Positions 44,982-53,808 of a DNA stretch of 64,000 nucleotides are shown piece after piece. The stretch comes from Nocardioides aquaticus (GTDB lineage Bacteria > Actinomycetota > Actinomycetes > Propionibacteriales > Nocardioidaceae). The position numbers and the translations under genes were made by a program. Under the pieces are notes generated by a model, which ran no database searches, was not told the origin of the DNA, and saw nothing but the letters and a program-made list of their open reading frames with translations. How positions within the stretch are numbered: the first letter of the stretch is position 1; every line of letters starts with the position of its first letter. The stretch is taken from the NCBI RefSeq assembly GCF_018459925.1, contig NZ_CP075371.1:2108001-2172000 (forward strand), given 5' to 3'.

Positions 44982-47825
44982 GTGCCCAGCACCGTCAAGC
45001 GCCCCTCCCTCAACGAGATTCGCACCCGCGTTGCCAAGTTCGTCGTCGCCTACAAGGACGTCAAGGGCGAGAAGCAGCACACGCAGCAGTTCTGGTCCGA
45101 CTTCCTCCGCTGCTACGGCATCGACTCCACCTTCCTCGAGGGGGTCGTCTTCGAGTACCCGGCACGGCGCTCCGACACTGGCGGACAAGGGTTCATCGAC
45201 GCGTTCATGCCCGGCCGCTTCCTCGTCGAGCAGAAGTCCGAAGGCAAGGTCGTCCGACCCAAGGACGGCGCCCCGTCGAACGCCGAACTGCAGGCGTACG
45301 CGTACCTCACCGGAGGTGACATCACCGAAGCACAGCGACCGCGGTGGGTCGTCACCTCCGACTTCGCCACCCTCCAGGTCACCGACACGTCCAAGAAGCG
45401 CGAAGACATCACCCGCACCCTCACCATCGCCACCCGCGACCTCATCGACCACGTCGAGGACTTCCTCTTCCTCACCGGAGAAGACACCGACGGGCTCATC
45501 GCAGCCGACCAGGCGGAGGCATCCGTTGCCGCCGCCAAGCTCATGGGGCAGCTCTACGCGGCCATGACCGGCGACGACGACACCGAAACCGACATCGAAG
45601 ACGCCGAAGCTGAGGACGCCGAGACGATGGAGGCCTCCATCGTCCTGACCCGGCTCCTCTTCCTCCTCTTCGGAGACGACGCCAACTTGTGGGAGCGCGG
45701 ACTGTTCCAGCGGTTCGTCAAGACCCGCACCGCCCCTGACGGGTCCGACCTCGGGCCCATGTTGGCCCTGCTCTTCGACGTCCTCAACACCCCGGTCCGT
45801 CGGCGCGACAAGCGCACCGACGAGGGCGCCCTGGCGTTCCCCTACGTCAACGGCGCGCTCTATGCCGGCCAGACCAAGATGCAGTACTTCGACCGGGCCA
45901 TGCGCGACTCCCTCCTCGCCTGCTGCGACTTCGACTGGTCCCGCATCTCGCCAGCCGTGTTCGGGTCCCTCTTCCAGACCGTCAAGAGCAAGAAGGCCCG
46001 CCGAGGCGACGGCGAGCACTACACCTCAGAGGAGAACATCCTCAAGACGCTGAGGCCCCTGTTCCTTGACGACTTCCGGGCCCGGCTCGACGTTGCCAAC
46101 ACCAAGCCCCAGCTTGAGCAGTTCCACACCGACCTGCTCGGCTACCGGTACGCAGACACCGCGTCTGGGTGCGGGAACTTCCTCGTCGTCGCCTACCGCG
46201 AGATGCGGGCCCTCGAGCTCGACCTGCTGGTCAAGCTGCGCACCAAGCAGGGCACCGACCTCGACACCATGCTCGACCCATCCGACCTGCTCAACGTGCG
46301 CCTCGACCAGTTCTACGGGATCGAACTCAACTGGTGGCCGGCCAAGATCTCCGAGGTCGCCATGTTCCTCGTCGACCACCAGGCCAACCAGCGGATGGCG
46401 AAGACGCTCGGGCTGACCCCGAACCGGTTGCCGATCGACATCGCCGCCAACATCACCCACACCAACGCGCTCACGAAGGACTGGGACGACCTGCTGCCCG
46501 GACGGGGCGTCACGACCTACCTGTTTGGAAATCCACCGTTCTTGGGTCATTACACGCGCACAGCCGCCCAGGGTGCCGAGCTTCAGGCCGCATGGGAGGT
46601 CGCGAACGTGGGCCACCTCGACTTCGTGACCGCCTGGCATGCCAAGGCGATCGCGTACTTCGCCGACAAGCGCGGCGAGTTCGCCTTGGTCACCACCAAC
46701 TCGATCACCCAGGGCGAACCGGTCCCGGAACTGTTCGAGCGCATCCACGCTCAGGGCTGGCGGATCAAGTTCGGCCACCGAACCTTCAAGTGGGCCAACG
46801 AGTCGGCTGCGAAGGAGAAGGCAGCCGTCCACTGCGTCATCATCGGGTTCACCAGGACTCCAGCCACGCGAAACGACAAGGGTCGGCTGTTCGATTACGC
46901 CACCCCAACGTCGCCGCCGGTCGAGCGCAAGGTCACGACCGGAATCAATGGCTACCTCGTGGACGCACCCCCCGCCTACGTGACGTCCCGTTCCAAGCCC
47001 CTGTCGACCGACCTGCCGGTGGTTTCGTTCGGCTCGATGGCCAACGATGGCGGCGGACTACTCATCTCGGCAGCCGACCATGCCACAGTCGTCTCAGACC
47101 AGGTCGCGGCCAAGTACGTACGCAAGTTCGTCGGTGCGAAGGAGCTCATCAACAGTCTCGACCGCTGGTGCCTGTGGTTGGTCGACCTGGAACCGTCCGA
47201 TCTGGCCAAGTCCCCGGTGCTTCGACAGCGGATCGAGGCGGTGCGACAGCGGCGCGCCGCGAGCAACCGTGGAACTACCAAGGCCCTGGCCCAGACTCCG
47301 CACCTGTTCGGCGAGATCAGGCAGCCGACGGTGCCCTACCTGTGCATCCCTCGGCACTTCGCTGAGGACCGGCCCTACGCGACTGTCTCGCGTTTCGACG
47401 CAGACGTCATCGCGGGGGACGCGAACTTCACCTGCCCCGACCCCGATGGTTTCGGTTTCGGGGTCATCTCGTCGGCCATGTTCATCACCTGGCAGAAGAC
47501 CGTGGGTGGTCGTCTGAAGTCAGATCCGAGGTTCGCCGGGACAACGACTTGGAACACGCTCCCGCTGCCACCGGTCAAGGACTCGGTCCGTCAAGAGGTC
47601 ATCGCCGCCGGCGCAGCGGTACTCGCGGAGAGAGCCAAGCACCCCGGGCGAAGCTTGGCGGGCCTGTACAACCCGTTGGCCATGGACCGGGACCTGCTGG
47701 CCGCACACCGAGCCTTGGACAAGGTTGTTGACCGGGCATTCGGTGCCGGCCGTCGCAACTTGGCTGAGGTCGACCGGCAGGAAGTTTTGTTCGGGCGGTA
47801 CGCCGAGCTCACCGCGGCTGTCTGA
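44982..47825 (+). CDS. MmeI-type (Type IIL) fused restriction endonuclease and DNA methyltransferase
   Basis: 947 aa, close to the 919 aa of MmeI. The N-terminal nuclease has D73-x9-E83-Q-K85, the D-x9-ExK arrangement of MmeI. A helical spacer follows. The gamma-class N6-adenine methyltransferase has the upstream 'GEHYTSEENIL' (344-354), SAM motif 'ADTASGCGNF' (391-400) and catalytic 'NPPF' (517-520). The last third should be the target-recognition domain plus C-terminal cap. One protein both methylates one strand of its asymmetric site and cuts about 20 nt away. The GTG at 44982 follows GGAG. It is cargo within the phage-like region and probably excludes other phages. Confidence 0.9.
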   Translation: MPSTVKRPSLNEIRTRVAKFVVAYKDVKGEKQHTQQFWSDFLRCYGIDSTFLEGVVFEYPARRSDTGGQGFIDAFMPGRFLVEQKSEGKVVRPKDGAPSNAELQAYAYLTGGDITEAQRPRWVVTSDFATLQVTDTSKKREDITRTLTIATRDLIDHVEDFLFLTGEDTDGLIAADQAEASVAAAKLMGQLYAAMTGDDDTETDIEDAEAEDAETMEASIVLTRLLFLLFGDDANLWERGLFQRFVKTRTAPDGSDLGPMLALLFDVLNTPVRRRDKRTDEGALAFPYVNGALYAGQTKMQYFDRAMRDSLLACCDFDWSRISPAVFGSLFQTVKSKKARRGDGEHYTSEENILKTLRPLFLDDFRARLDVANTKPQLEQFHTDLLGYRYADTASGCGNFLVVAYREMRALELDLLVKLRTKQGTDLDTMLDPSDLLNVRLDQFYGIELNWWPAKISEVAMFLVDHQANQRMAKTLGLTPNRLPIDIAANITHTNALTKDWDDLLPGRGVTTYLFGNPPFLGHYTRTAAQGAELQAAWEVANVGHLDFVTAWHAKAIAYFADKRGEFALVTTNSITQGEPVPELFERIHAQGWRIKFGHRTFKWANESAAKEKAAVHCVIIGFTRTPATRNDKGRLFDYATPTSPPVERKVTTGINGYLVDAPPAYVTSRSKPLSTDLPVVSFGSMANDGGGLLISAADHATVVSDQVAAKYVRKFVGAKELINSLDRWCLWLVDLEPSDLAKSPVLRQRIEAVRQRRAASNRGTTKALAQTPHLFGEIRQPTVPYLCIPRHFAEDRPYATVSRFDADVIAGDANFTCPDPDGFGFGVISSAMFITWQKTVGGRLKSDPRFAGTTTWNTLPLPPVKDSVRQEVIAAGAAVLAERAKHPGRSLAGLYNPLAMDRDLLAAHRALDKVVDRAFGAGRRNLAEVDRQEVLFGRYAELTAAV

Positions 47826-47876
47826 GCCCCCGCCCGCACCCCTGCGGACCGGGGTGCGGGTCGGACGGTCCGAGGT

Positions 47877-48505
47877 ATGTCCTGCGCCCTCGACCTCCTC
47901 CTCGCCGGCGTTGAGCACGCCCAGAAGCAACTCGACGAGCAGACCCGACCCGAAGTCGCAACCGGTCCAGCTCGGCATCGACGTGGGCGCCTCCGACAAC
48001 GGCAACCAGACCGTCGTCTAGGGATGCGCGGCGGCCGGGTGGGCCGACGCTGGGCCCATCCGGATGCAAGACCACGTCAAGCTCGCAGCGTGGGTCGTGA
48101 ACAAGATCCGGGTCACCGGCGCCCACGTGGTCAACATTGACGCCACCGGTCTCGGGCACGGCCTGGTGAACCTCCTCACCGCCTACGGCAAGAAGGGCCA
48201 CCACCGTTCGGGTATGCGAGGTCAACTTCGGTGCCCGCGCCCAGAACCACAAGCGGTTCCGACCGATGAGTCAGCCGCGTGGGGCACTTGAGGCGCGCCT
48301 GGGGCGGCTCGCTCTTGGGCGCGCGTGAGGCGACCCCTGGGGAGGTGGCGTCCCTGACGCGCCCGTCGAGACACCTCCCGCGCCGGAGACGGCTGAGGAG
48401 CGGATGGCGAAACTGCAGGCGGAGTTCGAGACCTTCCGGGCCGAGATGTTGGCTCTGACGGACGAATTGACCTTGCCCGCAACACCGGCGCCGGCGACCG
48501 CCTGA
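47877..48505 (+). pseudogene. decayed phage terminase large subunit, nuclease domain remnant
   Basis: Pieces of a terminase C-terminal nuclease domain are spread over several frames. 'QLGIDVGASDNGNQTVV' ends in an in-frame TAG at 48019-48021. The same frame continues 'DHVKLAAWVVNKIRVTGAHV' and 'VNIDATGLGHGLVNLL'. Then another frame gives 'VCEVNFGARAQNHKRFR' with a TGA at 48326-48328, and a tail 'AEERMAKLQAEFETFRAEML' ends at 48505. The DxG...TVV, IDATGLG and VNFGARA motifs fit the RNase H-like nuclease of actinophage terminases. Multiple lesions make true decay likely. The 140 nt after it (48506-48644) show nothing. Confidence 0.6.
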
Positions 48506-48644
48506 ACGGGTCCTGTGGGCCGCACCTGCCCGCTCACGGACGGTGGCAACCGGGTCCGGTCCCGGAACCTAACCAAAGACGTACTGCACACTGACGAACA
48601 CCAGACCAGCACCCACTGCTGTTCGGGGGTTCGAGCTTGTGGTG

Positions 48645-48902
48645 TCAGACGCGCGCCCTGAGGAGCCTGTCCTGGGTGTGGGGGTCGAACCCCCGCTCCA
48701 ACGCGCCCTCATCGACGAGGCGCCTGATGTCACGCGCCAGGGTCCTCGTGAAGGTGGTCCCGGTGAGGCGCGTCAGGTCCCGGTTCGTGAGGAACGACCA
48801 GCCCTCCGCGCTGTCGCGTCCGGAGGCGCGCACCGTGTCGAGGAGGAGCGCCTCCCTGGCGAGCCTGGGTCCGCTGTTCACCCGAACGCCTTTGCCAGTC
48901 AT
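48645..48902 (-). CDS. small winged-helix protein
   Basis: 85 aa. ATG at 48902 has GGAG 7 nt upstream. 'GWSFLTNRDLTRLTGTTFTR' followed by 'DIRRLVDEGALERGFDPHTQ' resembles a winged-helix unit with a recognition helix and wing. It is leftward in a mainly rightward stretch and may be a local regulator. No family name can be given. Confidence 0.6.
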   Translation of the reverse strand: MTGKGVRVNSGPRLAREALLLDTVRASGRDSAEGWSFLTNRDLTRLTGTTFTRTLARDIRRLVDEGALERGFDPHTQDRLLRARV

Positions 48903-48973
48903 GGGGTGACTCCGGGGGAGGGGGGTTGCAGTAGCCCGTGTGGCTGCCTGCTTCCTCTCTGGCCGTCCGGGCT

Positions 48974-48988
48974 TGTCAGGGGGTGACA
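48974..48988. repeat. TGTCA-GGGGG-TGACA inverted repeat
   Basis: Perfect 5-bp arms with a five-G spacer, upstream of the winged-helix gene and 22 nt from a copy of the phage-region quasi-palindrome. Same 5+5+5 layout; possibly a related binding site. Confidence 0.4.
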
Positions 48989-49009
48989 GGCAGCGATTTC
49001 CACCAAACA

Positions 49010-49024
49010 TCAGGGGGGACCTGA
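49010..49024 (-). promoter_or_regulatory. phage-region quasi-palindrome, copy 2
   Basis: On the minus strand it reads TCAGGTCCCCCCTGA, the perfect consensus. It lies in the divergent gap between the leftward winged-helix gene and the rightward gene at 49089. Confidence 0.65.
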
Positions 49025-49088
49025 GACGGCCGAAACGGGAGCTCGGGTTGTCCCGAAACCTTCTGTCAGCAGCTGCGAGTCCGGCACC

Positions 49089-49537
49089 ATGTCCGCCGTG
49101 CCCCGCTACACGAGCAAACTCCCCCCTTCCAGGTTCAACTCAACTACGACCCCGACGAAGACCGGTCCCCCTACTCACTCGGCCTCATCGCCGACGCCCA
49201 CCGGGACATCTCCGGTGTCGCCGACTGCTATCGAGGAGTCATTGAGGTCATCTTCGACGACGCCAGGGCCCGCTTCGGCGACCATGACCCCCGCGTCATC
49301 AAGGCGTTCCGGAAGGGCTGCACGCTCGAAGAGGTACTAGCCAACACTGAGAGCGTCGTGAGGTTCGCCGCTCAGTACAAGGACACTGAGCTGTACGCCC
49401 AGAACGCCTACCAGGTGATCGTGCTGAGGGCTCTGTGCCGGCTCGAGGTCGAGGACCGTCACTCCTGGCTGCAGCTCGTACAGCAGGGCGAAGACCCCCT
49501 AGTAGCCGTTGATGTCCTACTGGCCGCGAACACCTGA
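49089..49537 (+). pseudogene. hypothetical phage protein, frameshifted paralogue of the next gene
   Basis: ATG at 49089 gives MSAVPRYTSKLPP and then loses frame; the rest (FQVQLNYDPDEDRSPYSLGL and on to 'DPLVAVDVLLAANT') is one frame back and ends at 49535-49537. Adding one C to the six-C run at 49121-49126 restores a continuous 149-aa protein. Its N-terminus then aligns with the next gene (MAAVQRYTVTVPPF). Both are soluble, acidic, helical proteins of unknown function. Confidence 0.65.
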
Positions 49538-49551
49538 GACAGGAGATCCCA

Positions 49552-49995
49552 ATGGCAGCCGTTCAGCGCTACACCGTGACCGTGCCCCCGTTCGTTGCCC
49601 GAGCCGCATATGACCCCCGCAACGGCGACAAGCCCAACCAGATCCTGATCCACACCGGCGAGGGGGACCCCATCGACCTGTCGGGTCTCGCTGTCGCTTT
49701 CCTCGACGCGGTGGAGGACCGGACGCACAACGCGTTCAGGACCGCAGACGAGGCCATCGCGGACCTCAAGGAGGGCTACACCTTCGAGATGTTCCAGGAC
49801 TTCCTGCTGATGGAGCTCGACAGTGCCGTCGCCGATGACAACTACACCCAGTTCCCGCGGCTGGCCTACCAGGTTGCCCTCATGGCGCACCTAGAACCGT
49901 TGGCTCCGTTCGAGCGGGAGGCGTGGATGGCCCAGGTGCACGCCGGCGTCGACCCCGTGACCGCAGCGAAGGCCCTACACGCTACGAACGCCTGA
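49552..49995 (+). CDS. hypothetical phage protein, paralogue of upstream gene
   Basis: 147 aa, ATG at 49552 with GGAG 9 nt upstream, 15 nt after the preceding gene. It starts MAAVQRYTVTVPPFVARAAY and has an acidic helical body (AFLDAVEDRTHNAFRTADEA, 'YTFEMFQDFLLMELD'). It ends with a helix 'AGVDPVTAAKALHATNA' that also parallels 'GEDPLVAVDVLLAANT' of its neighbour. Intact copy of a tandem pair. No known domain. Confidence 0.7.
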   Translation: MAAVQRYTVTVPPFVARAAYDPRNGDKPNQILIHTGEGDPIDLSGLAVAFLDAVEDRTHNAFRTADEAIADLKEGYTFEMFQDFLLMELDSAVADDNYTQFPRLAYQVALMAHLEPLAPFEREAWMAQVHAGVDPVTAAKALHATNA

Positions 49996-50003
49996 CACAT
50001 AGA

Positions 50004-50038
50004 ACCGCCCCGGACCTCATCACGAGGTCCGGGGCGGT
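50004..50038. terminator. bidirectional terminator
   Basis: The perfect 15-bp stem ACCGCCCCGGACCTC pairs across ATCAC with its complement. It sits between convergent genes ending at 49995 and 50053. Confidence 0.85.
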
Positions 50039-50052
50039 GTGAGTCAGGGGTG

Positions 50053-50373
50053 TCAGCCCTGCGAGCTGGTCAGCTCGGTGATGCGGGCCCGAAGGTCCTC
50101 GTTGCGCCGTCGCAGGGAACGGGCCAGCTCGCGCTCGGAGTCGCGACGTTTCCCGCCCTCCTTCACCAGCTTGACGATCTCGTACACGGTCGCCGGGCTC
50201 ACGCTCAGCGCCTCAGCGATGTACTTGACCCGGTGCCCAGAGGCGGCCAGGTCGGCGATGAGCTCGCGGCGTGCAACACACGCCTGGTGGTACGCCTGCT
50301 CAGCCTCGAGCAGCTGCCTCTCCGCCTCATGGACCCGCTGCATCGCAGCCGGTGGAAGGGCCTGACCGGTCAC
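50053..50373 (-). CDS. helix-turn-helix protein with coiled-coil arms
   Basis: 106 aa. A central HTH 'HRVKYIAEALSVSPATVYEI' (about residues 47-66) is flanked by charged helices: 'MQRVHEAERQLLEAEQAYHQ' before and 'RRDSERELARSLRRRNEDLR' after. That layout fits a small dimeric DNA-binding regulator. A quasi-palindromic site is 120 nt upstream, which makes it one candidate reader of that site. No family assigned. Confidence 0.7.
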   Translation of the reverse strand: MTGQALPPAAMQRVHEAERQLLEAEQAYHQACVARRELIADLAASGHRVKYIAEALSVSPATVYEIVKLVKEGGKRRDSERELARSLRRRNEDLRARITELTSSQG

Positions 50374-50491
50374 TTTGAGACCGGAGGCGGTCGTGTGAAC
50401 GTTGCGGGGGGTGGTGCCTTGACCGGCATGGGGACCTCCTTGGGGAAGGGGTACGAGGCCGGGGATGACCTCTTCTATTTGACCGTCCGCG

Positions 50492-50506
50492 TCGGGTCCC
50501 CCCTGA
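50492..50506 (+). promoter_or_regulatory. phage-region quasi-palindrome, copy 3
   Basis: TCGGGTCCCCCCTGA, one mismatch to consensus. It lies in the gap 50374-50613 between divergent genes; the rest of the gap shows no gene. Confidence 0.6.
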
Positions 50507-50613
50507 CAAGTGGCTGAGCGATCTTTCTCGGAGTATTTTCCGGAGCTCGCCGACGCCCACCGCGGGTACGCTCACGCGGCCATCACGGCACACCGCCGCC
50601 ACCAGGAGGACGC

Positions 50614-50955
50614 ATGAAGCGCACCGCCACCGGAGTCCTCGCAGCACTCACCATCGGACTCGGGGCCCAGGTCATCGCACCCGCACCGGCGTCCGCAGAC
50701 ACCCCCGGCTGTGTGTCCCGGAAGGAGTACCGCAACCTCCCCACAAACGGGACCCTGACCCGAGGCCAGGTCGCGAAGCGCTACGACACCAACGGGGATC
50801 TGCTCAACTTCGAGAAGAAGCGCGGCAAGTCCTACGAGACCCGCGCGTACGCGGTTTGCACTGACGACAATTTCGGCCGTACCGAGGTCCTCTTCGTGAA
50901 GGACTCCGACAAGCCCCGCCGGTTCGCGACGAAGAAGACCGTCTTCTGGGGCTGA
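50614..50955 (+). CDS. small secreted protein
   Basis: 113 aa. The signal peptide is clear: MKRTATG, hydrophobic 'VLAALTIGLGAQVIAPAP', and a cleavage site near ASA-DT. The mature part has two cysteines ('TPGCVSRKEYRNL' and 'YAVCTDDNFGRTEVLF') that could form a disulphide, and a 'GTLTRGQVAKRYDTNGDLLN' core. It resembles small actinobacterial exported proteins of unknown role. ATG with AGGAGG 6 nt upstream. Confidence 0.75.
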   Translation: MKRTATGVLAALTIGLGAQVIAPAPASADTPGCVSRKEYRNLPTNGTLTRGQVAKRYDTNGDLLNFEKKRGKSYETRAYAVCTDDNFGRTEVLFVKDSDKPRRFATKKTVFWG

Positions 50956-51075
50956 CCGGCCACCTGTTGCGCGGCGGAACCAGGCCGGCACAGTGACAGT
51001 CAGGCCGGTACTCCTGGACGCACTGCGTACCCCGGCCCGGGGGGGCAAGAACCCTGGGGAGGGTTCCTGCACACA

Positions 51076-51118
51076 AGCAGCCCCGCCGCTTGACCCGAGA
51101 GGTCGCGGCGGGGCTGCT
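51076..51118. terminator. bidirectional terminator
   Basis: AGCAGCCCCGCCGC pairs with GCGGCGGGGCTGCT, followed on the plus strand by gtt. It lies between convergent genes ending at 50955 and 51130. Confidence 0.85.
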
Positions 51119-51129
51119 GTTCGTCCGGC

Positions 51130-52455
51130 TCAGAACTTGCCGTCCGGCCGGTGCTCCTCGATGAGCTGCGACAGTGGCGCCGAGCTCGCCGGCGACGACA
51201 GGCGCGGCATATCCTTCACCTCGGGGAGCGCGTCGACCTGTCCGCCGTTGGCCACCTGCAAGCGCAACGCGGCCCGCTCAGCCCAACGGGCCCGGTTCTC
51301 GGCCAGCTTGCGCATCCCGTCGATGGCGACCGGGTCGACACCCTGCGGCGCCTCCCACGGCATCCGAGACGACGCTCCCAACGGCAGGAACCGCTGGTGC
51401 TCGCCGTCCCAGGTGACCTCGACCTCGAACGCCCCGACCTGACGGCAGATGGGAGCCAAGATCCAGGTGCGCTGTCCGTCGTTGTCGATGAACTCGGGCT
51501 CACCTTGACCGCGGGCTTCGTTGCGCAGCTTCTCGGGACGGTGGGGGATGAGGAGTGCGTCCATCTCGAACGCTGCCTCCTTCGCATCGCGCAGGTCACG
51601 CTCGGAGGGCTTCTCGTGCTTCGCCTTATGCGACAGGGTCAACTGCATCACGATGATGATGAGCACGTTCAGCCTCTTCGCAACGACGGTCATCAGCTGC
51701 ACCTGCCAGACCATCATGTCCCTCCTCGTGCCGTTTGTGGGCGGCGGCGGGTAGCCGGGGAACCGCTGCCGGAAGATGGCGGCCTGGGAGGGGTGGATGT
51801 GTGACAGCTGGTCGAGGATGACGATGCCGTAGCCGTGCTCCTGTACGCGGGCGTTCGTAGCGACCCAGTCCCGCATCTCGTAGGCCAGCTGCTCGATGGT
51901 CCCGGCACGGTCGATCCACTCGATGCCGAGCGCGGCGAGCTTGTCGGTGGCGTCGTCGAAGTCGGCCGGGATAGCCATCTTCTCGCCGGACCGGGTGCGG
52001 AACCCGTCGCGGATGACGCCCACGTTGGTCGAGGCCAGGGAGGAGGCCCACCGGAACATCGTGTCGGTCGGGTTGTCCTCAAAGGACCCGACGAGCAGGG
52101 GTGCTCCCTGGGCGGCGAAGTTCACCGCCAGGTTGCCGGCGAGGACGGTCTTGCCCATCTTCGTGTCGGCTGCGATGCCGACGACCCGACCGGGCTGCAG
52201 CGTCGCGCCCAGGGCGCCGTCGAGGTCCGGGATGCCGGTGCGGAACCCGACGACGCCGTACTCGTGTCGAACGGCCAGCTCTTCTTTCGCCTGCACCATG
52301 ACGTCCTGGACGGTGCGGCGACCGGTGCGGTACGGGGTCTGGCCTGACTGCTCCTGGGCGAGCTGCTCCTTCGCGGTCTCGGTGGCCCGCATCCGGGTCA
52401 GCTGGCGGTGGGTCTCGTCTGCGAGGTCGAGGGACCGCATGCTCTCGCCGCTCAT
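51130..52455 (-). CDS. DnaB-like replicative helicase (RecA-fold ATPase)
   Basis: 441 aa. ATG at 52455 overlaps the stop of the upstream gene and has GGAGG ahead. It has the C-terminal helicase domain of DnaB proteins: 'YGVVGFRTGIPDLDGALGAT', Walker A 'AADTKMGKT' (about 95-103), 'LLVGSFEDNPTDTMFRWASS', Walker B region 'YGIVILDQLSHIHPSQ' and 'NVLIIIVMQLTLSHKAKHEK'. The long DnaB N-terminal domain is missing. Third gene of a leftward three-gene replication operon with 4-nt overlaps. Confidence 0.85.
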   Translation of the reverse strand: MSGESMRSLDLADETHRQLTRMRATETAKEQLAQEQSGQTPYRTGRRTVQDVMVQAKEELAVRHEYGVVGFRTGIPDLDGALGATLQPGRVVGIAADTKMGKTVLAGNLAVNFAAQGAPLLVGSFEDNPTDTMFRWASSLASTNVGVIRDGFRTRSGEKMAIPADFDDATDKLAALGIEWIDRAGTIEQLAYEMRDWVATNARVQEHGYGIVILDQLSHIHPSQAAIFRQRFPGYPPPPTNGTRRDMMVWQVQLMTVVAKRLNVLIIIVMQLTLSHKAKHEKPSERDLRDAKEAAFEMDALLIPHRPEKLRNEARGQGEPEFIDNDGQRTWILAPICRQVGAFEVEVTWDGEHQRFLPLGASSRMPWEAPQGVDPVAIDGMRKLAENRARWAERAALRLQVANGGQVDALPEVKDMPRLSSPASSAPLSQLIEEHRPDGKF

Positions 52456-53429
52456 GCCGTGCCTCCGGCCCACTCGGCGCGCTTGTTGGACGCGATCGTC
52501 TTGATGTACGCGACGGGCTTGCCGGTGAAGTCAACGGTGGCCGAGGACTGGGCGGCGAGGATGAACCAGTAGTACCCGTCCCTCTCGTTCAGCGCCTTCG
52601 CGCCGGCGTAGCACGCCGCGTAGTCCTTGCCGGTGAGCTTGTCGCCCAAGTAGTGCTCGAGGGCGTCACCGAGGACAGCGTTGAAGAGCTCTCCGCGGAC
52701 CTTCGGGGACAGGTCGGCGTGCTCCTTGGCGAGTGCTTCCGCCTCGCTCAGGAGGGCGCGGTACCCCTCGAGTCGGGTCGTGCTCGCGAACACGGCGGGG
52801 AACTCCTCACGGAACTCTGTGACGAGCTGGCGGGTGCCGAACTTGGCCGCCCCGGCTGCGTGCTGGCTGGACGGGCGGGGGGTGGCCCCAGCGGTCGGGG
52901 CCTCTGTTGCGGGGGCACTGGAACCCTCCACGGGGGCTGCGCTGCCCTGGGGGGCATTCTGTGGCTCCTGGACCCCCTCCTGGGCCTGCTGGTCCCGCTC
53001 GTCGACGAACGGCACACCGGCGTCACACGCCGAGCAGCCGACGGTCTTCTCGAAGTGCCCCTTCGTCGTGTGGTGGTGCCAGCGCACGAGCGCAGCAGCC
53101 TGCTGTCCGGTCAGGTCGGTCTGGTAGCGGGCCCACGACCGAATGAGGAAGTAGCCGGGGTCGGTGGTCGGCACGAGGTAGTCCATGTCGACGAGCTCGC
53201 CCATCGCGGCCTGCACCTCGTCGACCGAACCGAAGCGGGCGTGCAGCTGGACCTTGCGGGGGTTGGTCGGAACGAGTCCGCCGGTCCCCTGGTCGGCTGC
53301 GTACAGCAGGACCACGACGGCGAGGAGGCGGGTCGCCACCGAGCACAGCAGGAGGTCATCGTCGTTGAGCATCGCGGTCTGCAGGGGGACCCAGCCCTGG
53401 CTCTTGCTGATGGTCTTCGAGGTGCTCAC
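52452..53429 (-). CDS. phage replisome organiser / helicase-loader-like protein
   Basis: 325 aa from GTG 53429 (GTGA overlap with the upstream gene). The N-terminus (QGWVPLQTAMLNDDDLLLCS, 'FGSVDEVQAAMGELVDMDYL', 'YFLIRSWARYQTD') resembles the winged-helix region of phage replication initiators that bind the origin. A Cys pair 'VGCSACDAG' follows, then a Pro/Ala/Gln-rich linker of about 60 residues, then a helical C-terminal domain. The place directly before the helicase gene fits a loader. Assignment is by layout, not by clear homology. Confidence 0.6.
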   Translation of the reverse strand: MSTSKTISKSQGWVPLQTAMLNDDDLLLCSVATRLLAVVVLLYAADQGTGGLVPTNPRKVQLHARFGSVDEVQAAMGELVDMDYLVPTTDPGYFLIRSWARYQTDLTGQQAAALVRWHHHTTKGHFEKTVGCSACDAGVPFVDERDQQAQEGVQEPQNAPQGSAAPVEGSSAPATEAPTAGATPRPSSQHAAGAAKFGTRQLVTEFREEFPAVFASTTRLEGYRALLSEAEALAKEHADLSPKVRGELFNAVLGDALEHYLGDKLTGKDYAACYAGAKALNERDGYYWFILAAQSSATVDFTGKPVAYIKTIASNKRAEWAGGTA

Positions 53430-53680
53430 AGGGTCACCGCCGGGGAGGTCTCGATGCGCTGACCTGACGGGCACTCGGCGGTGGGACGGACACGGGTCAC
53501 GACGATGAGCCCGTACGCCTCAAGGTCGCTCAGCGCGTAGTAGACCGAGCGCACGGAGCGGTCGAGGGCGTTGGCGAGCTCCGCCTTCGTGGCGGTGGTG
53601 GGCCCGCCGGCGACGAGGTGCTCGAGGAGCAGGTGCTGCGTGGTGACCGGGGCGGTCTGAGGGGTGTGGGGGGAGGTCAT
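53426..53680 (-). CDS. small winged-helix DNA-binding protein of the replication operon
   Basis: 84 aa from ATG 53680. 'VTTQHLLLEHLVAGGPTTAT', 'KAELANALDRSVRSVYYALS' and 'DLEAYGLIVVTRVRP' form a winged helix in which the recognition helix holds RSVRSVYYAL. First gene of the leftward replication operon; it could be its regulator. Upstream, 53681-54051 has no gene but carries the copy-4 quasi-palindrome and the polypurine element. Confidence 0.7.
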   Translation of the reverse strand: MTSPHTPQTAPVTTQHLLLEHLVAGGPTTATKAELANALDRSVRSVYYALSDLEAYGLIVVTRVRPTAECPSGQRIETSPAVTL

Positions 53681-53793
53681 GGGGGAGGGGTTCCTGGCCC
53701 GTCCGGGCCCCCTGCGGTAGGGGCTGTGCATCTCCGGACGAGGTAGACCGTCCGGGCGCTTGCAGTGTGTGCAAGGGGTTAGATGCGCCAGGC

Positions 53794-53808
53794 TCAGGGG
53801 GGACCTGA
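53794..53808 (-). promoter_or_regulatory. phage-region quasi-palindrome, copy 4
   Basis: Minus strand reads TCAGGTCCCCCCTGA, the perfect consensus, extended to CTCAGG...CCTGAG. It lies about 115 nt upstream of the leftward replication operon. Confidence 0.65.
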
